The notes under the pieces are model-generated. The model made no database searches. It worked only from the letters and a program-made list of their open reading frames with translations, and was not told where the DNA came from. From Camellia lanceoleosa (lineage: Eukaryota > Streptophyta > Magnoliopsida > Ericales > Theaceae), in contig CM045763.1 of assembly GCA_025200525.1 (NCBI GenBank), positions 157,982,246 through 158,046,245 on the forward strand: a DNA stretch of 64,000 bases. Direction: 5' to 3'. This document shows, in pieces, positions 54,698-64,000 of the stretch. Numbering within the stretch: position 1 is the first letter of the stretch; the number at the start of each line of letters is the position of its first letter. The position numbers were made by a program, and so were the translations under genes.

Positions 54698-55099
54698 TAT
54701 AATGTAAGTAAAAATCACACCATGATTAGTAGAGGCAGATCTTTGATCAGGCGAGTAGGGTGCTCAATTTATGACCTTCCCCTCTCATACCTAAGTTCCC
54801 GAGCCGAGACACTTCGGTGATGACGAACTAATGGCTTTTGGCACGAGTCTTGGGTTTCCCAAATTTCCCACAAAAAAAAAAAAAAAAATTTAGGTGGCGA
54901 CTCTAAAATCTGGCAAAGCAGTTTATTTTTGACATTTGATTCAAAACATCGATTTTCCAAAAAGAATTACCGGATTTGGACTCCTTTTGTGTTTTCACTA
55001 TTTTACATTGCACTTGTGAAATCAGATAGAAAACCACAGGAGTTCGAATTGTAGGGCTAATCGTATCCGAAAGGAGCACGAAAAGCAAGCCACACCATG

Positions 55100-55114
55100 C
55101 GCATAGGGGGCAAA
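55100..55114 (+). other. Tat polypurine tract
   Basis: CGCATAGGGGGCAAA directly precedes the 3' LTR. It is the only piece of the Tat interior left between LTR B and the 3' LTR. Confidence 0.75.
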
Positions 55115-56758
55115 TGTAGAGGGTCATAAATTATGGTCCAAATTAAGTATGGGCCTAAGTGCTGAGATCGCCCTTTTTAAGCGACCAAGAATGTCTAAAG
55201 GAGCATGGGCTAAAGCTTAAGGGAAGTGGGCCAATAGTGGACCGAAGCAGGTCTGACTCGCCAAAGGTCCGGATAGACTGCATGAAGGAAAATGTCTAAG
55301 TGAAGTTGTAGAGGCAACACTTGTAGCGGTCAAGTTGCCGAGGCACTTTGCCTCAGCGCCGCCATTCCCAATATTGTCGGTCTTGCCATCATCTGAAGTT
55401 GCTGAGGAAAAGAGAAAACCGAAGCAACTAAGTTGCAGAGGCAACACTTGCAACGGTCAAGTTGCAGAGGTACTCTGTCTCAGCGCCACCATTCCAAGTA
55501 TTGTCGGTACAGCCGCCATTCCCAATATTGTCGGTTCTGCCGTATCTAAAGTTGCCGAGGGAAAGAGAAAACTGAAACAACTAAATTGCAGAGGCAACAC
55601 TTGCAGCGGTCAAGTTGCGGAGGCATTTTATTGGCCCCGCCATCTCTGATATTATCGGTTTTTCCATTTGAACTTGCCGCGAGAAATGATTGTCGCAGCA
55701 ACTACAACTGTAACAACTAACTTGCGGAGGAAACACACCGCTAAGGTGATAGCAGCCTTTGGGAGAAGTTTCCCCTCCATATGTAGTGGCTAATGCTTGG
55801 CATTGATAGCAGGCCCTAAGGCATTATTAGCCTAGGGTTGATAGCAGGCTTCCAAAGTTCATTAGCTCAGTGCTGATAGTAGGCCCCGAGACGTACTAGT
55901 TGAAGCTAATAGCAGGCGCAAAAATACTAGTGTATTGCGACAGCCCTGCGAAAATGAGAGCAGGGTAGCTCGAGTATAAGGGACTCTCTTCTCATCACCT
56001 AGGTCATGGACCTGCCATAGTCGCATAGGCACGACTAGGGAAACCCTATTGGGCTTGGTACTAAGGCATAACATGCTCGATAGCAGGCTTGGCTGTGGCC
56101 TTCACCCTAGGAAGCTGGGGAGTTTGTGGTTAGGTGGTTGAGGGTGGAGGCTTCGCTGAGGTGAACACGAAAACATGGCTGACAGTAGGCTATGAAGTCC
56201 TGAGAATGCATGTACTAGCTAAATAGAACTGAGAAGACAAGTGCAGTAGCGATGTTTACCACTGCAAGTGAACCTGCTGAGGTTCGAGCTGAGAAGGCAA
56301 GTGCAACGGCAAATATTGCCGCCACAACTGCATTTGCTGAGGCTCAAATAGGGTAGTTGCAGCGCCAAACACTGTTGCCGCAACTACACTTTCCAAGGCA
56401 TTTGTGCCAAACAGATAGCACACATGTAAAGGGACGCGTAGCACCTTCAGCTTGGTGGCTCAAGGAAGAATATTCCATCTGATCCTTAGGGATATATGTC
56501 TTCTCTCTATTTGGCCACTTGGTGTCCTCTTGGTACCAAGGAAAAGCCTATAACTAGGACCCATTTCTTAAGGTCCAGAGAGAGGATGATTGAGGATTTG
56601 AGGGAGATGTTACCCATTTGTGCACTGCTATACATTTCTTCTTGAGCTACTTGCTTCACCCTCACCTAGCTACCCATTCTCCAGTCATCCCACCATTGTT
56701 GGACCATTAGCATAGTTTTGCCTCTCTAATCACTACTTACATAGAACCCCTCGTTACA
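55115..56758 (+). mobile_element. 3' LTR of the Tat element
   Basis: 1644 bases, TGTAGAGGGTCA to CCCTCGTTACA, followed by CACAG (56759-56763). It has the same internal 'ttgcagaggcaac' repeats as the 5' LTR. By eye it differs from 23782-25428 by several percent, well above the Tekay LTR difference, so the Tat element is the older. Confidence 0.9.
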
Positions 56759-56763
56759 CACAG

Positions 56764-57041
56764 TAAGCTTATATCGTGAGCTAAACCCACCAAATTGATA
56801 TATATGATATATAACAAATTTAGCAACACATACAATAAACTTCTTGGACTTTTCAAAACAGAAATCCCTAGTCGCCACCAAATAGATTTTAATACTTTAT
56901 TGGGCTTCCAAAAAAATCAACTATAATATAAAAAAAAAATATTATAACCAAAACCAAACCAAATTATACATTCTTTTAATAAACTAATTGGGTCCCATAC
57001 TCTACTAAGGAGGTATACCTAATAATTCTCTTTCTACCAAC
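56764..57041 (-). mobile_element. Copia 3' LTR region / 3' untranslated part, right of the Tat insertion
   Basis: It continues the sequence broken at 23781 and lies downstream of the copia pol stop on the minus strand. AT-rich, with no coding sequence. The LTR/UTR border is not visible to me. Confidence 0.5.
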
Positions 57042-59166
57042 TTAGGTGGAGACATCAACCATACCCGCCAAACTTCGACACGTCAAATGTTTGTCCCTTG
57101 ACCAAGCCTTAGTCAACATATTTGAAATGTTATCATCTGTGTGAACTTTTTCGAGTTGCAACAACTTCGAATCTAACACATCACAAATCCAATGGTATCT
57201 CATATCAATGTGTTTCAATCTCGAATGGAAAGGTAAATTTTTACTCAAATGAATAGCACTTTGACTATCACAATAAAGCACATATCTCTTGTGCTTCAAA
57301 CCCAACTCTTGTAGAAATTTTTTCAACCACAACTCTTCCTTACAAGTTTCCATAATGGCGATAAATCCAATTTCGGTAGTTGAGAGAGCAACACACTTTT
57401 GCAATTTAGATTGCCATGCACAGCTCCCCTTGCACATGTCATCAATTACCCCAAAGTAGATTTCTTAGAATCAATATCATCGGCCATGTCAAAATCTGTG
57501 AACCCATCAAGCATCGACTTACCATTCCCAAAACATAAACACACCTTCAAAGTCCCTCAAAGATACTTTAGAATCTATTTCACCACTACCCAATGTTCTT
57601 TACCCGAATTAGAGAGAAACCGACTCACCACACCAACGGCTTGAGCAATATCTGGCCTTGCACAAACCATGGTGTACATCAAAGAACTAATCGCTAAAGC
57701 ATAAGGAATTTTCAACATCTCTTCCTTGTCTTTCTCACTTGCGGGACATTGTTCGAACTACGCTTGAAGTGACCCGCAAGTGGACAACCAAGCGCATTTG
57801 CTTTATCCAAGTTGAACCTCTCTAGAACCTTTTCAATGTAGCTTTCTTGAGACAACCAAATCAGTCACTTCTTTCGATCACGAACAATTTTCAAACGAAC
57901 AATTTTCTTTGTCGGTCCCAAATCTTTCATAGCAAATGACTTGCTCAACTCGAATTTCAACTTGTTAATCATGGAAGCATCTTGACCCATAATTAACATG
58001 TCTATTGACATAAAGTGAAAGAATGATAAATTTGCCATCTGGGAAATTTTACACACAATGGTCCAAAATGGTTTTAGAAAAGCCATTATTCATCATGAAA
58101 GAGTCAATCTTTTTATACCATTGCCATGACGTTTTCTTGAGGCCATACAAACTTTGCTTCAATTTGCAAACCATATACTCTTTCCCTTTCTCCACAAAAC
58201 CCTTTGGTTACTCCATGTAATTTTTTTTTCAAGATAACCATGAAGAAATGCGATCTTCACATTAAGTTGCTCAACTTCAAGATTCATATTTGTGGCCACG
58301 CTAAGTACAACTCGAATTGAAGACATCTTTACAACTGGCAAGAAAATTTCATCAAAATCAACACCTTTATTTTGCCCAAAACTTTTCACAATAAGGCGTG
58401 CCTTGTACTTTGGATTCTTGCCATCATTATTCAATTTGAAGACCCACTTATTTTTCAGGATTTTCCTCTCCATAGGCAACTTCACCAAATCACAAGTCTC
58501 ATTTTCAAGCAAGGAATTCATTCATTTTCCATGGCCTTTTCCCAATAACTTTTCTTTGCATGCTCAATTGCTTTTTGGTAGCTCTCTAGTTCTTCTTGAT
58601 TGGATATCAACACAAACTCATTGGGAGGATATTTTTTTGAAGGTTGCTGGTTCCTTGTAGATTTCCTTAACTCATGTTGTGGTTGTGGCTCTTGAGTTGG
58701 ATGTTCTTCTTCAAATTCAGGCTTAACTTCATTTGGAGTAACATCATCATGATCCATATCTTCAAGAGGTGGCTGTACATCTCCTTCTATTTTCATCATG
58801 CACCAAAGATGAAGGAGATGGATCCATGTCAATAAAATCACTAGTTTTTGGCTCTAGTCGATCACTTTTGCCAAAGTCTTCAATTGTTTAGTATTCAAGA
58901 ACCACAACATCATGGCTTCGAATAACTTTCTTGTCGACCAAATCCCACTATCTATAACCAAGTTCATCATGCCCATAGCCAAGAAAAATACATTGTGTTG
59001 ACTTGTTATCAAGCTTGAACTTTTCATCCTTTGGAATGTGAACAAAAGCTTGGCAACCAAACACTCTCAAATATTCATAAGACACATCTTTGTTGGTTCA
59101 AACTCTTTCTAGAATATCTCCATTCAAAGGATACAAATGAGACAAATTGATTAAGTCAACTGTTGT
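57042..59166 (-). pseudogene. Ty1/copia pol (Tork-like): integrase end, RT and RNase H
   Basis: Minus strand, reading from 59166 down: integrase C-terminus (VFGCQAFVHIPKDEKFKLD near 59060, CIFLGYGHDELGY near 58990), a linker rich in Glu/Pro/Gln (58841-58600), RT (KNKWVFKLNNDGK and YKARLIVKSFGQNKGVDFDEIF near 58440-58350, VEQLNVKIAFLHGYL near 58270), the damaged YVDD region and DMLIMGQDASM near 57980, FAMKDLGPTK, and RNase H (KLQKCVALSTTE, YVLYCDSQSAIHLSKN, HIDMRYHWI) ending at 57042. Multiple frame changes and stops. The integrase core, gag and 5' LTR are cut off by the LTR at 59167. Confidence 0.88.
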
Positions 59167-60090
59167 TGTAACGCCCTAGAAAAACACCTCTTACATCCTA
59201 TTCTCCTATCTCAATCCACATAGATACAAATAGTAGATAAAGAAATAATAATATGATTCCATAACACTTTTTCCCTATTGAACTATTCACAAAAATTTCA
59301 ATACAGTAAATTTACAACCATGGTTAAAATGAAACAGTTCAAAAGCTAAGAAGTTATACAAAATAACCCTAAGGCATCAACACAAAACATCAAACAAGTG
59401 ATCATTCATGCTTAATCCAAATTGTTTTCCATAGTAAATCATTTAGATGGCTCGTCAACTTCATTTCCTGCAAAATGGTTAGTTTTCATGGGGTGAACGA
59501 ATGCTCAGTAGGAAGTATGATTAACAAATTATATAATTAATTGAAATACACATGATCATGTTGTGCAAACATTTGGAAAATTTTATTGTATGCGTATAAA
59601 TACCTTTATGTATGAGAATGAAATGAGCAATGTTAAGATTGAATTAGCAAATCCTGATTTTTACAGGGGTGGTAAATATACTATAACATTCCAAGTAAGA
59701 GCTGTAATTTAAAATACATACATAGATATAGATTTTGTATATTGAAAATAGCCCCACATTTATTGGCTCCAAAAACGGCGGGGCGATGGCCACCCAAAAA
59801 CATTTTTCCCTGCTGCATTTGTGAAGTCCAAAAACGGCAGGGACGTGGACACCTAAAACCATTTTCCAAAAATCATGTTTGTCCACATTTGCTGGCTCTT
59901 GAAATGGTAGGCTCATGGACACCCAAAAGTATTTTTCCACATTTGCCGACTCCTGAAACGACGGGCCCGTGGACACCCAAAAACATTTTTCCACATTCGT
60001 TTGGAGATATGCGCAGCCTGGGCAATTGGGCACCTTGACTCCCTACGTGGGTACCAAATACAATACACAACTCAAATCCACCTGACTCAC
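59167..60090 (-). mobile_element. LTR inserted into the copia integrase, left part
   Basis: Begins TGTAACGCCC on the plus strand, which is the reverse of the GGGCGTTACA ending of the solo LTR at 12817; the left flank is gttgt. It is interrupted at 60091 by another LTR, and its far end is outside the window. The block near 59493 resembles 2604-2630. Confidence 0.6.
59745..60010. repeat. Minisatellite, about 55-65-base unit, 4-5 copies
   Basis: Units centred on 'ccacatttgctggctc.tgaaa.g..gggc.cgtggacacccaaaaacatttttcc' recur near 59753, 59818, 59880, 59938 and (partial) 59990. Its minus-strand translation gives repeated KCFWVS-like peptides; a repeat effect. Confidence 0.75.
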
Positions 60091-60531
60091 TGTCACGACC
60101 CAAACCCGCCCATATGGGTTTAGCACCATAACCGGCCAGTAATCCGTGATTACCGAAGGCCTGCTTAACAGTAATAACAGTAATACAGAGTACAGGGGCT
60201 GGCGAAAGCCAAAACAGTAATAAAAGATGTCCAATGAGCTGTGACAGTCTGTATGCAAAAAAAAGACTTTTCATACATATTCACATTCAGAACCAAAACA
60301 GTATATACATACATATACAATCATCCAGGACAGGGACCTAATCCCTATTAGAACAGTACAGTACAGGTACAGTCAGTCTACACAAAAATAGAGACAGAAA
60401 GGATGAATCTAAAACACCCCAAAAAGCCCTAGCTAGAAGGACTTGAAACCTCTCAGTGAGGCACAGTGGTTGGCTTGACAAAAAGGGAGTTAAACCCAAT
60501 GCTCCTAGCTCCGATCCGGTGCCTAGACACC

Positions 60532-60562
<31 letters not shown>

Positions 60563-61010
60563 TGAGCTAAAGCCCAGTGAATAACATATGCATAAAGAGG
60601 TTAAGAATGAATGTACTTTCAGTATTTAAAACAGTCAATTATAACAGTATATCAGTCATTCAGTCATAGTAGTCATATGTAGTACATCTCATAGCAAAAC
60701 GGTACAGTATGTCTTAACAGACCGAACAATCAGTTGATGGCCATCATATCAGTAAACAGTAGTGGTTCCAACATGGGAACCGACGAAGATCTCTCAGAAT
60801 AACGATGGCGAATAAAGACAAAGATGAAATTGCTATGGATGCCACGAATACAGTTCGCAAATAGGACAAACATTCATTCAGTAAGAAATATCATTTTAGA
60901 AAGCAGTACAGTTGGTCATTCAGAAAATATTCATGATTGAATATCTCTTTACAACATTGTTACTCACAGAGTTCTGGGCTACAAATAGGCTAGTGAGCGT
61001 CCTCGAATGC
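60091..61010 (-). mobile_element. Tekay-family LTR, 3' portion, minus strand
   Basis: The plus strand begins TGTCACGACCCAAACCCG, the reverse of the Tekay LTR end at 34613-34630, and continues with the reverse of 'gattcttgg..ggcttccgccagcc'. A (TA)n run at 60532-60557 corresponds to the T/A run at 34187-34204. Left flank ctcac. It is cut at 61010 by another LTR; the palindrome cluster would lie beyond the cut. Confidence 0.75.
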
Positions 61011-61621
61011 TGTAGACACCCCATTTTTGACCACCCTTAAGACTTGGGTGTTACTGATGGTTTACTTGGTAGTAAAAGGTGTGCAGGGCAAAGGTTCAAT
61101 TTCTTCGGCAAGGAGAGAGACAAATCTCAACTTCACACCCCATTTTGGACCAAAGCTATTTTGAATGGTTTTTAGACCTTAAAACCCTCTCTTTCAAAAC
61201 ATTTTTGAAATAAAGTTTCTGCGATGTTCCGAGGCTCGCATTTTGTCAAACGTTGTGCTTTTCGGTAAACCGAGCAAGGACAAAGTGGAAATGAATGAAA
61301 GAGAGATGAAATCTTTGAAAAATCTTTCAAAACACCTTGCTTAGGGGTTTAAAGTTGAAGAAAAGAGGAGAAGAGGGGAGAAACCAAGTTGGAGAAGAAG
61401 ATAGGCAAGAATTGCGAAGATAGGCAAGAATTGCTAAGAGAGGGACGAGCAATCCTCGCTAAATCAAGCTTATTTTTCTATACACTTGGAGTTAAGCTAT
61501 GAGGCCACCACCATTGGAAAGAAGACTTCCGGGGCTTCAATTTTGACACAAGAATGACCTAAAAAGGAGTTCATATGAAGAAGTTATGCCCGTTTGAAGT
61601 TGGACCTGCAGAGCAGATTTT

Positions 61622-61740
61622 TCCTGCCGACCAGCCAACAAAAATGGCCGACCGACAAAATAGATGGCCGACCGGCCAAATAGATGGCCGACTAGCCAGA
61701 AAAGATGGCCGACCGACCAAGTTTGCTAGCCGACGACCTT
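61622..61740. repeat. GATGGCCGACCGGCC repeats in U3 of LTR E
   Basis: Five or so units of about 20-23 bases: gccgaccagcc, atggccgaccgac, gatggccgaccggcc, gatggccgactagcc, gatggccgaccgacc, then a remnant tagccgacgacc. They lie about 260-380 bases before the TATA box. Confidence 0.75.
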
Positions 61741-61998
61741 CCGGAGTATTCTACAGATTGAATGGATACGGTGTGCAATTTGGAATGCCTGCACTCTGCT
61801 CCCCATGCATGTATGTGGCCGTTTTGCACCCTTTGCACCCTTTTTGACCCTCTTTTGCACCCTTTGCTCAAAGTTTCTTGAGGAAGCTTTGACCCTTTGT
61901 CTTGGCTTCCTCAAGAAGCTTGCACCCTTTGCTTGACTTCCCTTAAAAGCCTTGACCCTTTTTTAATAGCTTGTCTTAGAAGCTTGGCCATTCCTTTG

Positions 61999-62009
61999 CC
62001 TATATAAGG
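61999..62009 (+). promoter_or_regulatory. TATA box of large LTR E
   Basis: CCTATATAAGG, identical to the reverse of 48748-48758 in copy A. A CT-rich stretch follows from 62080, as expected for a transcribed leader. Confidence 0.7.
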
Positions 62010-64000
62010 AGGCCTCCTCCCCCATTGTTTTGGTTCAGCAAAAAACCAGCCCTAATACATACATATCTGGTATATATCACCCTCTCTCTCTATATCTCCC
62101 TCTCTCTCTACTTTTGTGTGTGTTTGGAAGCCTAGAAAGTGTGTTTCTACCTTAGTTTTGCACTAAGTCACACACCATTACACCTTGCTTCGCCCTTGAG
62201 GGGCTTGAGGGGTTTGTTCTTGAAGTTTCGGGTGGGTTTTGATGGAAGAAGGTTTTGGAGTGGCTGTTCTTCAAGTGTTCTTTAAGGGTGAGTTAGTTGC
62301 TTTAAATTCCCCAATCTTGCACTAGCTTTTAGCCTATCTTGCATGCTGATTTAAGCTTTGTGTATAACTGGAAAAAAAGTCTTGTTTTTAGCTCCTTTTT
62401 AAGTTTGTTCAAGATTACTTTTGTGTTTGGGGTTGTTTACCCCCTCTTAGGCCTTGTTTGGCCTCATTTTTGTGTCTTTTTTGTGAGCTTCGGGACCACC
62501 TTGTATTAGCCTTCTCACCACTGAAATCTAGAGGGATTTTAGTGGTGGGGATGGTGTTTTGAGGTCCTAAGAAGGAGAGGGGTGATCCTCTCCTTTGTTG
62601 TCTTGTTTACTAACATGTTTGGCCCTTCAAAGGAGCCCTTATTTGCACACTTCTTGAGCTCGGTTCAGGCATTTTTCAGTGGGTTTTAGGACCCCCATAA
62701 GCCATTTCCAGAGTTGTTTTGGTCATGTTGAGTGTCCCTCTTGCATGTGTATAACAACCCCTTGCATGGCCTTCCAAAGGAGCACCTCATTCTAACATGT
62801 GTTGGCTCTATTTCACTGGGTATTTGGTGTTTATTTAGCATGTTTTTATCTCTGTCCCATGTTGGTTTGTCGACCCTTGGCATGCATCATACACTTGCTT
62901 TGTATTCCTCTATTTTGCCTAGAAATGCATCTTGCCTTTGGACCACCATGCTTGCATATTTTGGCTTAGCTTTGTGAAGCTTTTATGCTTGTTTTAGTAT
63001 GCTAAGGGACTTTTTTTGGTCATTTGAGTCATCCATGACTTGCTTTGTATAGCTACCATGTAATCCCCTTCATGAGCCTTGAGTGTTGACCCCTCTAGCA
63101 TGCTTTATTTGCACTATTTCAGCTATTTGGAGTCACTTATAATGTCATTTCAGTCCTCATGGTATGCTTAAATGTTTGCATTTGATGCTCCTTTGATGCT
63201 TCAAGAGGTTGTGCCCTATGCTCCATGTTTAGACATTTGTGTATACTTCCATGTGTAGGTCATTTAGATGCCATCTAAGTGGTTTTTGGGGCTTACTTTG
63301 ACATGATTTGGGACTGTTTTGATTCACTTTGATCATTTGCTTCATGTGTCATGTGATCATGGTTTAAGTCCTTGGGCTAATTCCAAGCTTCTATGCATGC
63401 TTTGCTTATTTTGTTTACTTGGTTTGGCACCATTTATGACATGATTTCAGAGCTTATAATGCATGCCATATGCCCATGTTGTTCCTCTTTTAAGTGTGCT
63501 TAAGAGTTGTCTCTATGTGCCTAAGTGTTGGACATTGCATGCATGCCTATTTGTGTGTGTTTTGGCTTCCATTCTTAAGCATATTGGCCACTGTTTTGGA
63601 CCTAGTAGAGAGCTGTCCAAGTTAGTGTAAGACCATCCTTTGCATGTTGATGCATGCTCACCTTGTGTGTTGTTGCATGTTTAGGTTTCTTAACATGATG
63701 CATGCCTTGCACACTTGCATGCTTAGATCACATCTTGTGTGCTTGTCACTCCCATTGTTATTCCATATCTTGTATGCTTGCTCGCTTAGGTTGTGTGCCT
63801 AACATGCATTGTGCATTACTTGCTTGCATGCTCATGTTGCATACTTAGTTAACATGCCTAGGTTGCATTGCATGAGCATACATGCCTTGCCTCTTGAATT
63901 GAGTATGATAGAGGTTGGGTTTCACTTGTTTGTTTGACGTGCATCTCATTTGAAATCAAAGTGCATACTTGGTTTCTTGGGCCATCATGCATTGAAATGC

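Larger units (their letters stand above)
49213..55094 (+). mobile_element. Large solo LTR B of the TGTAGACACCCC family, with Helitrons inside
   Basis: It begins TGTAGACACCCC and ends about CCACA at 55094, with probable target duplication ccata/ccatg. Without the Helitron block it is about 3.2 kb. It reads as the reverse of LTR A: the block near 54750-54900 is the reverse of 45110-45290. A TATA-like CTATAAAAATGAGC is at about 49560. Near 50950-51015 a 'tttttgggtccgatcRgagc' unit repeats about three times. No coding domain is seen. Confidence 0.7.
61011..64000 (+). mobile_element. Large LTR E of the TGTAGACACCCC family, right end outside window
   Basis: Begins TGTAGACACCCC at 61011 after aatgc. 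U3 holds GGCCGACC-type repeats (61622-61740), then the TATA box CCTATATAAGG at 61999-62009, then a CT-rich leader (62080-62112). After 62250 it is T-rich non-coding sequence with many 'gcatgc' and 'ttgcatg' words to the window end, the mirror of 47000-48600 in copy A. The frames at 61575-61847 and 62732-62977 show no known product. Confidence 0.75.

Noticed and set aside
61575..61847. 90-residue frame with repeated ADRQ/ADR peptides
   Set aside because: It translates the GGCCGACC repeats of the LTR U3 region.

Overview
This window is eukaryotic, almost certainly nuclear DNA of a flowering plant. I found no intact cellular gene, no rRNA or tRNA gene and no CRISPR array. It is a deeply nested pile of plant transposable elements: Ty3/gypsy of the Tat and Tekay (chromovirus) lineages, Ty1/copia of Tork type, large solo-LTR-like elements, Helitrons, one RTE-type LINE fragment and one PIF/Harbinger-type non-autonomous DNA element. 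Every pol-type coding region seen is broken. The host species cannot be named from this sequence.

Layout. 1-2.7 kb: a minus-strand LTR element whose interior holds no gag or pol. 3.4-4.2 kb: a LINE reverse-transcriptase remnant. 4.2-6 kb: a decayed copy of the large LTR family with TGTAGACACCCC-type ends. 6.33-25.26 kb: a direct tandem duplication of a unit of about 4.7 kb (AT-rich DNA, copia LTR piece, 5' LTR of the Tat element). Copy 1 was later swollen by three insertions: a 1.47-kb Harbinger-type element, a 2.14-kb solo LTR rich in CGCTCGAGCG palindromes, and a 5.9-kb large solo LTR with several tandem-repeat arrays. Copy 2 preserves all three empty sites. 23.78-56.76 kb: one Tat-lineage Ty3/gypsy element with 1.65-kb LTRs and a CACAG target duplication, about 13.4 kb before nesting. 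Inside it sit a Tekay chromovirus (32.25-41.67 kb, AGTAG target duplication) and two oppositely oriented large LTRs (44.89-49.20 and 49.21-55.09 kb), the second of which carries a Helitron cluster (52.04-54.70 kb). 56.76-59.17 kb: the minus-strand copia pol into whose LTR region the Tat element jumped. 59.17-64 kb: three LTRs stacked one inside another, all open at the right edge.

How the parts work together. The Tat element carries degraded gag, protease, reverse transcriptase, two RNase H domains (the second of the archaeal type that marks this lineage) and integrase on the plus strand. Downstream, on the opposite strand, lies an extra gene with its own TATA box, pyrimidine-rich leader, plant mobile domain (PMD), a 63-nt intron that splices in frame, an acidic linker and a C-terminal helical region. 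The Tekay element landed inside that gene. The Tekay LTRs and an unrelated-looking solo LTR both carry paired CGCTCGAGCG palindromes in a fixed 20-21 bp register. The large LTR family carries GGCCGACC-rich arrays upstream of a shared CCTATATAAGG box, and one copy has an array of about 19 hairpin units. These cis-structures and the PMD gene are the most interesting content.
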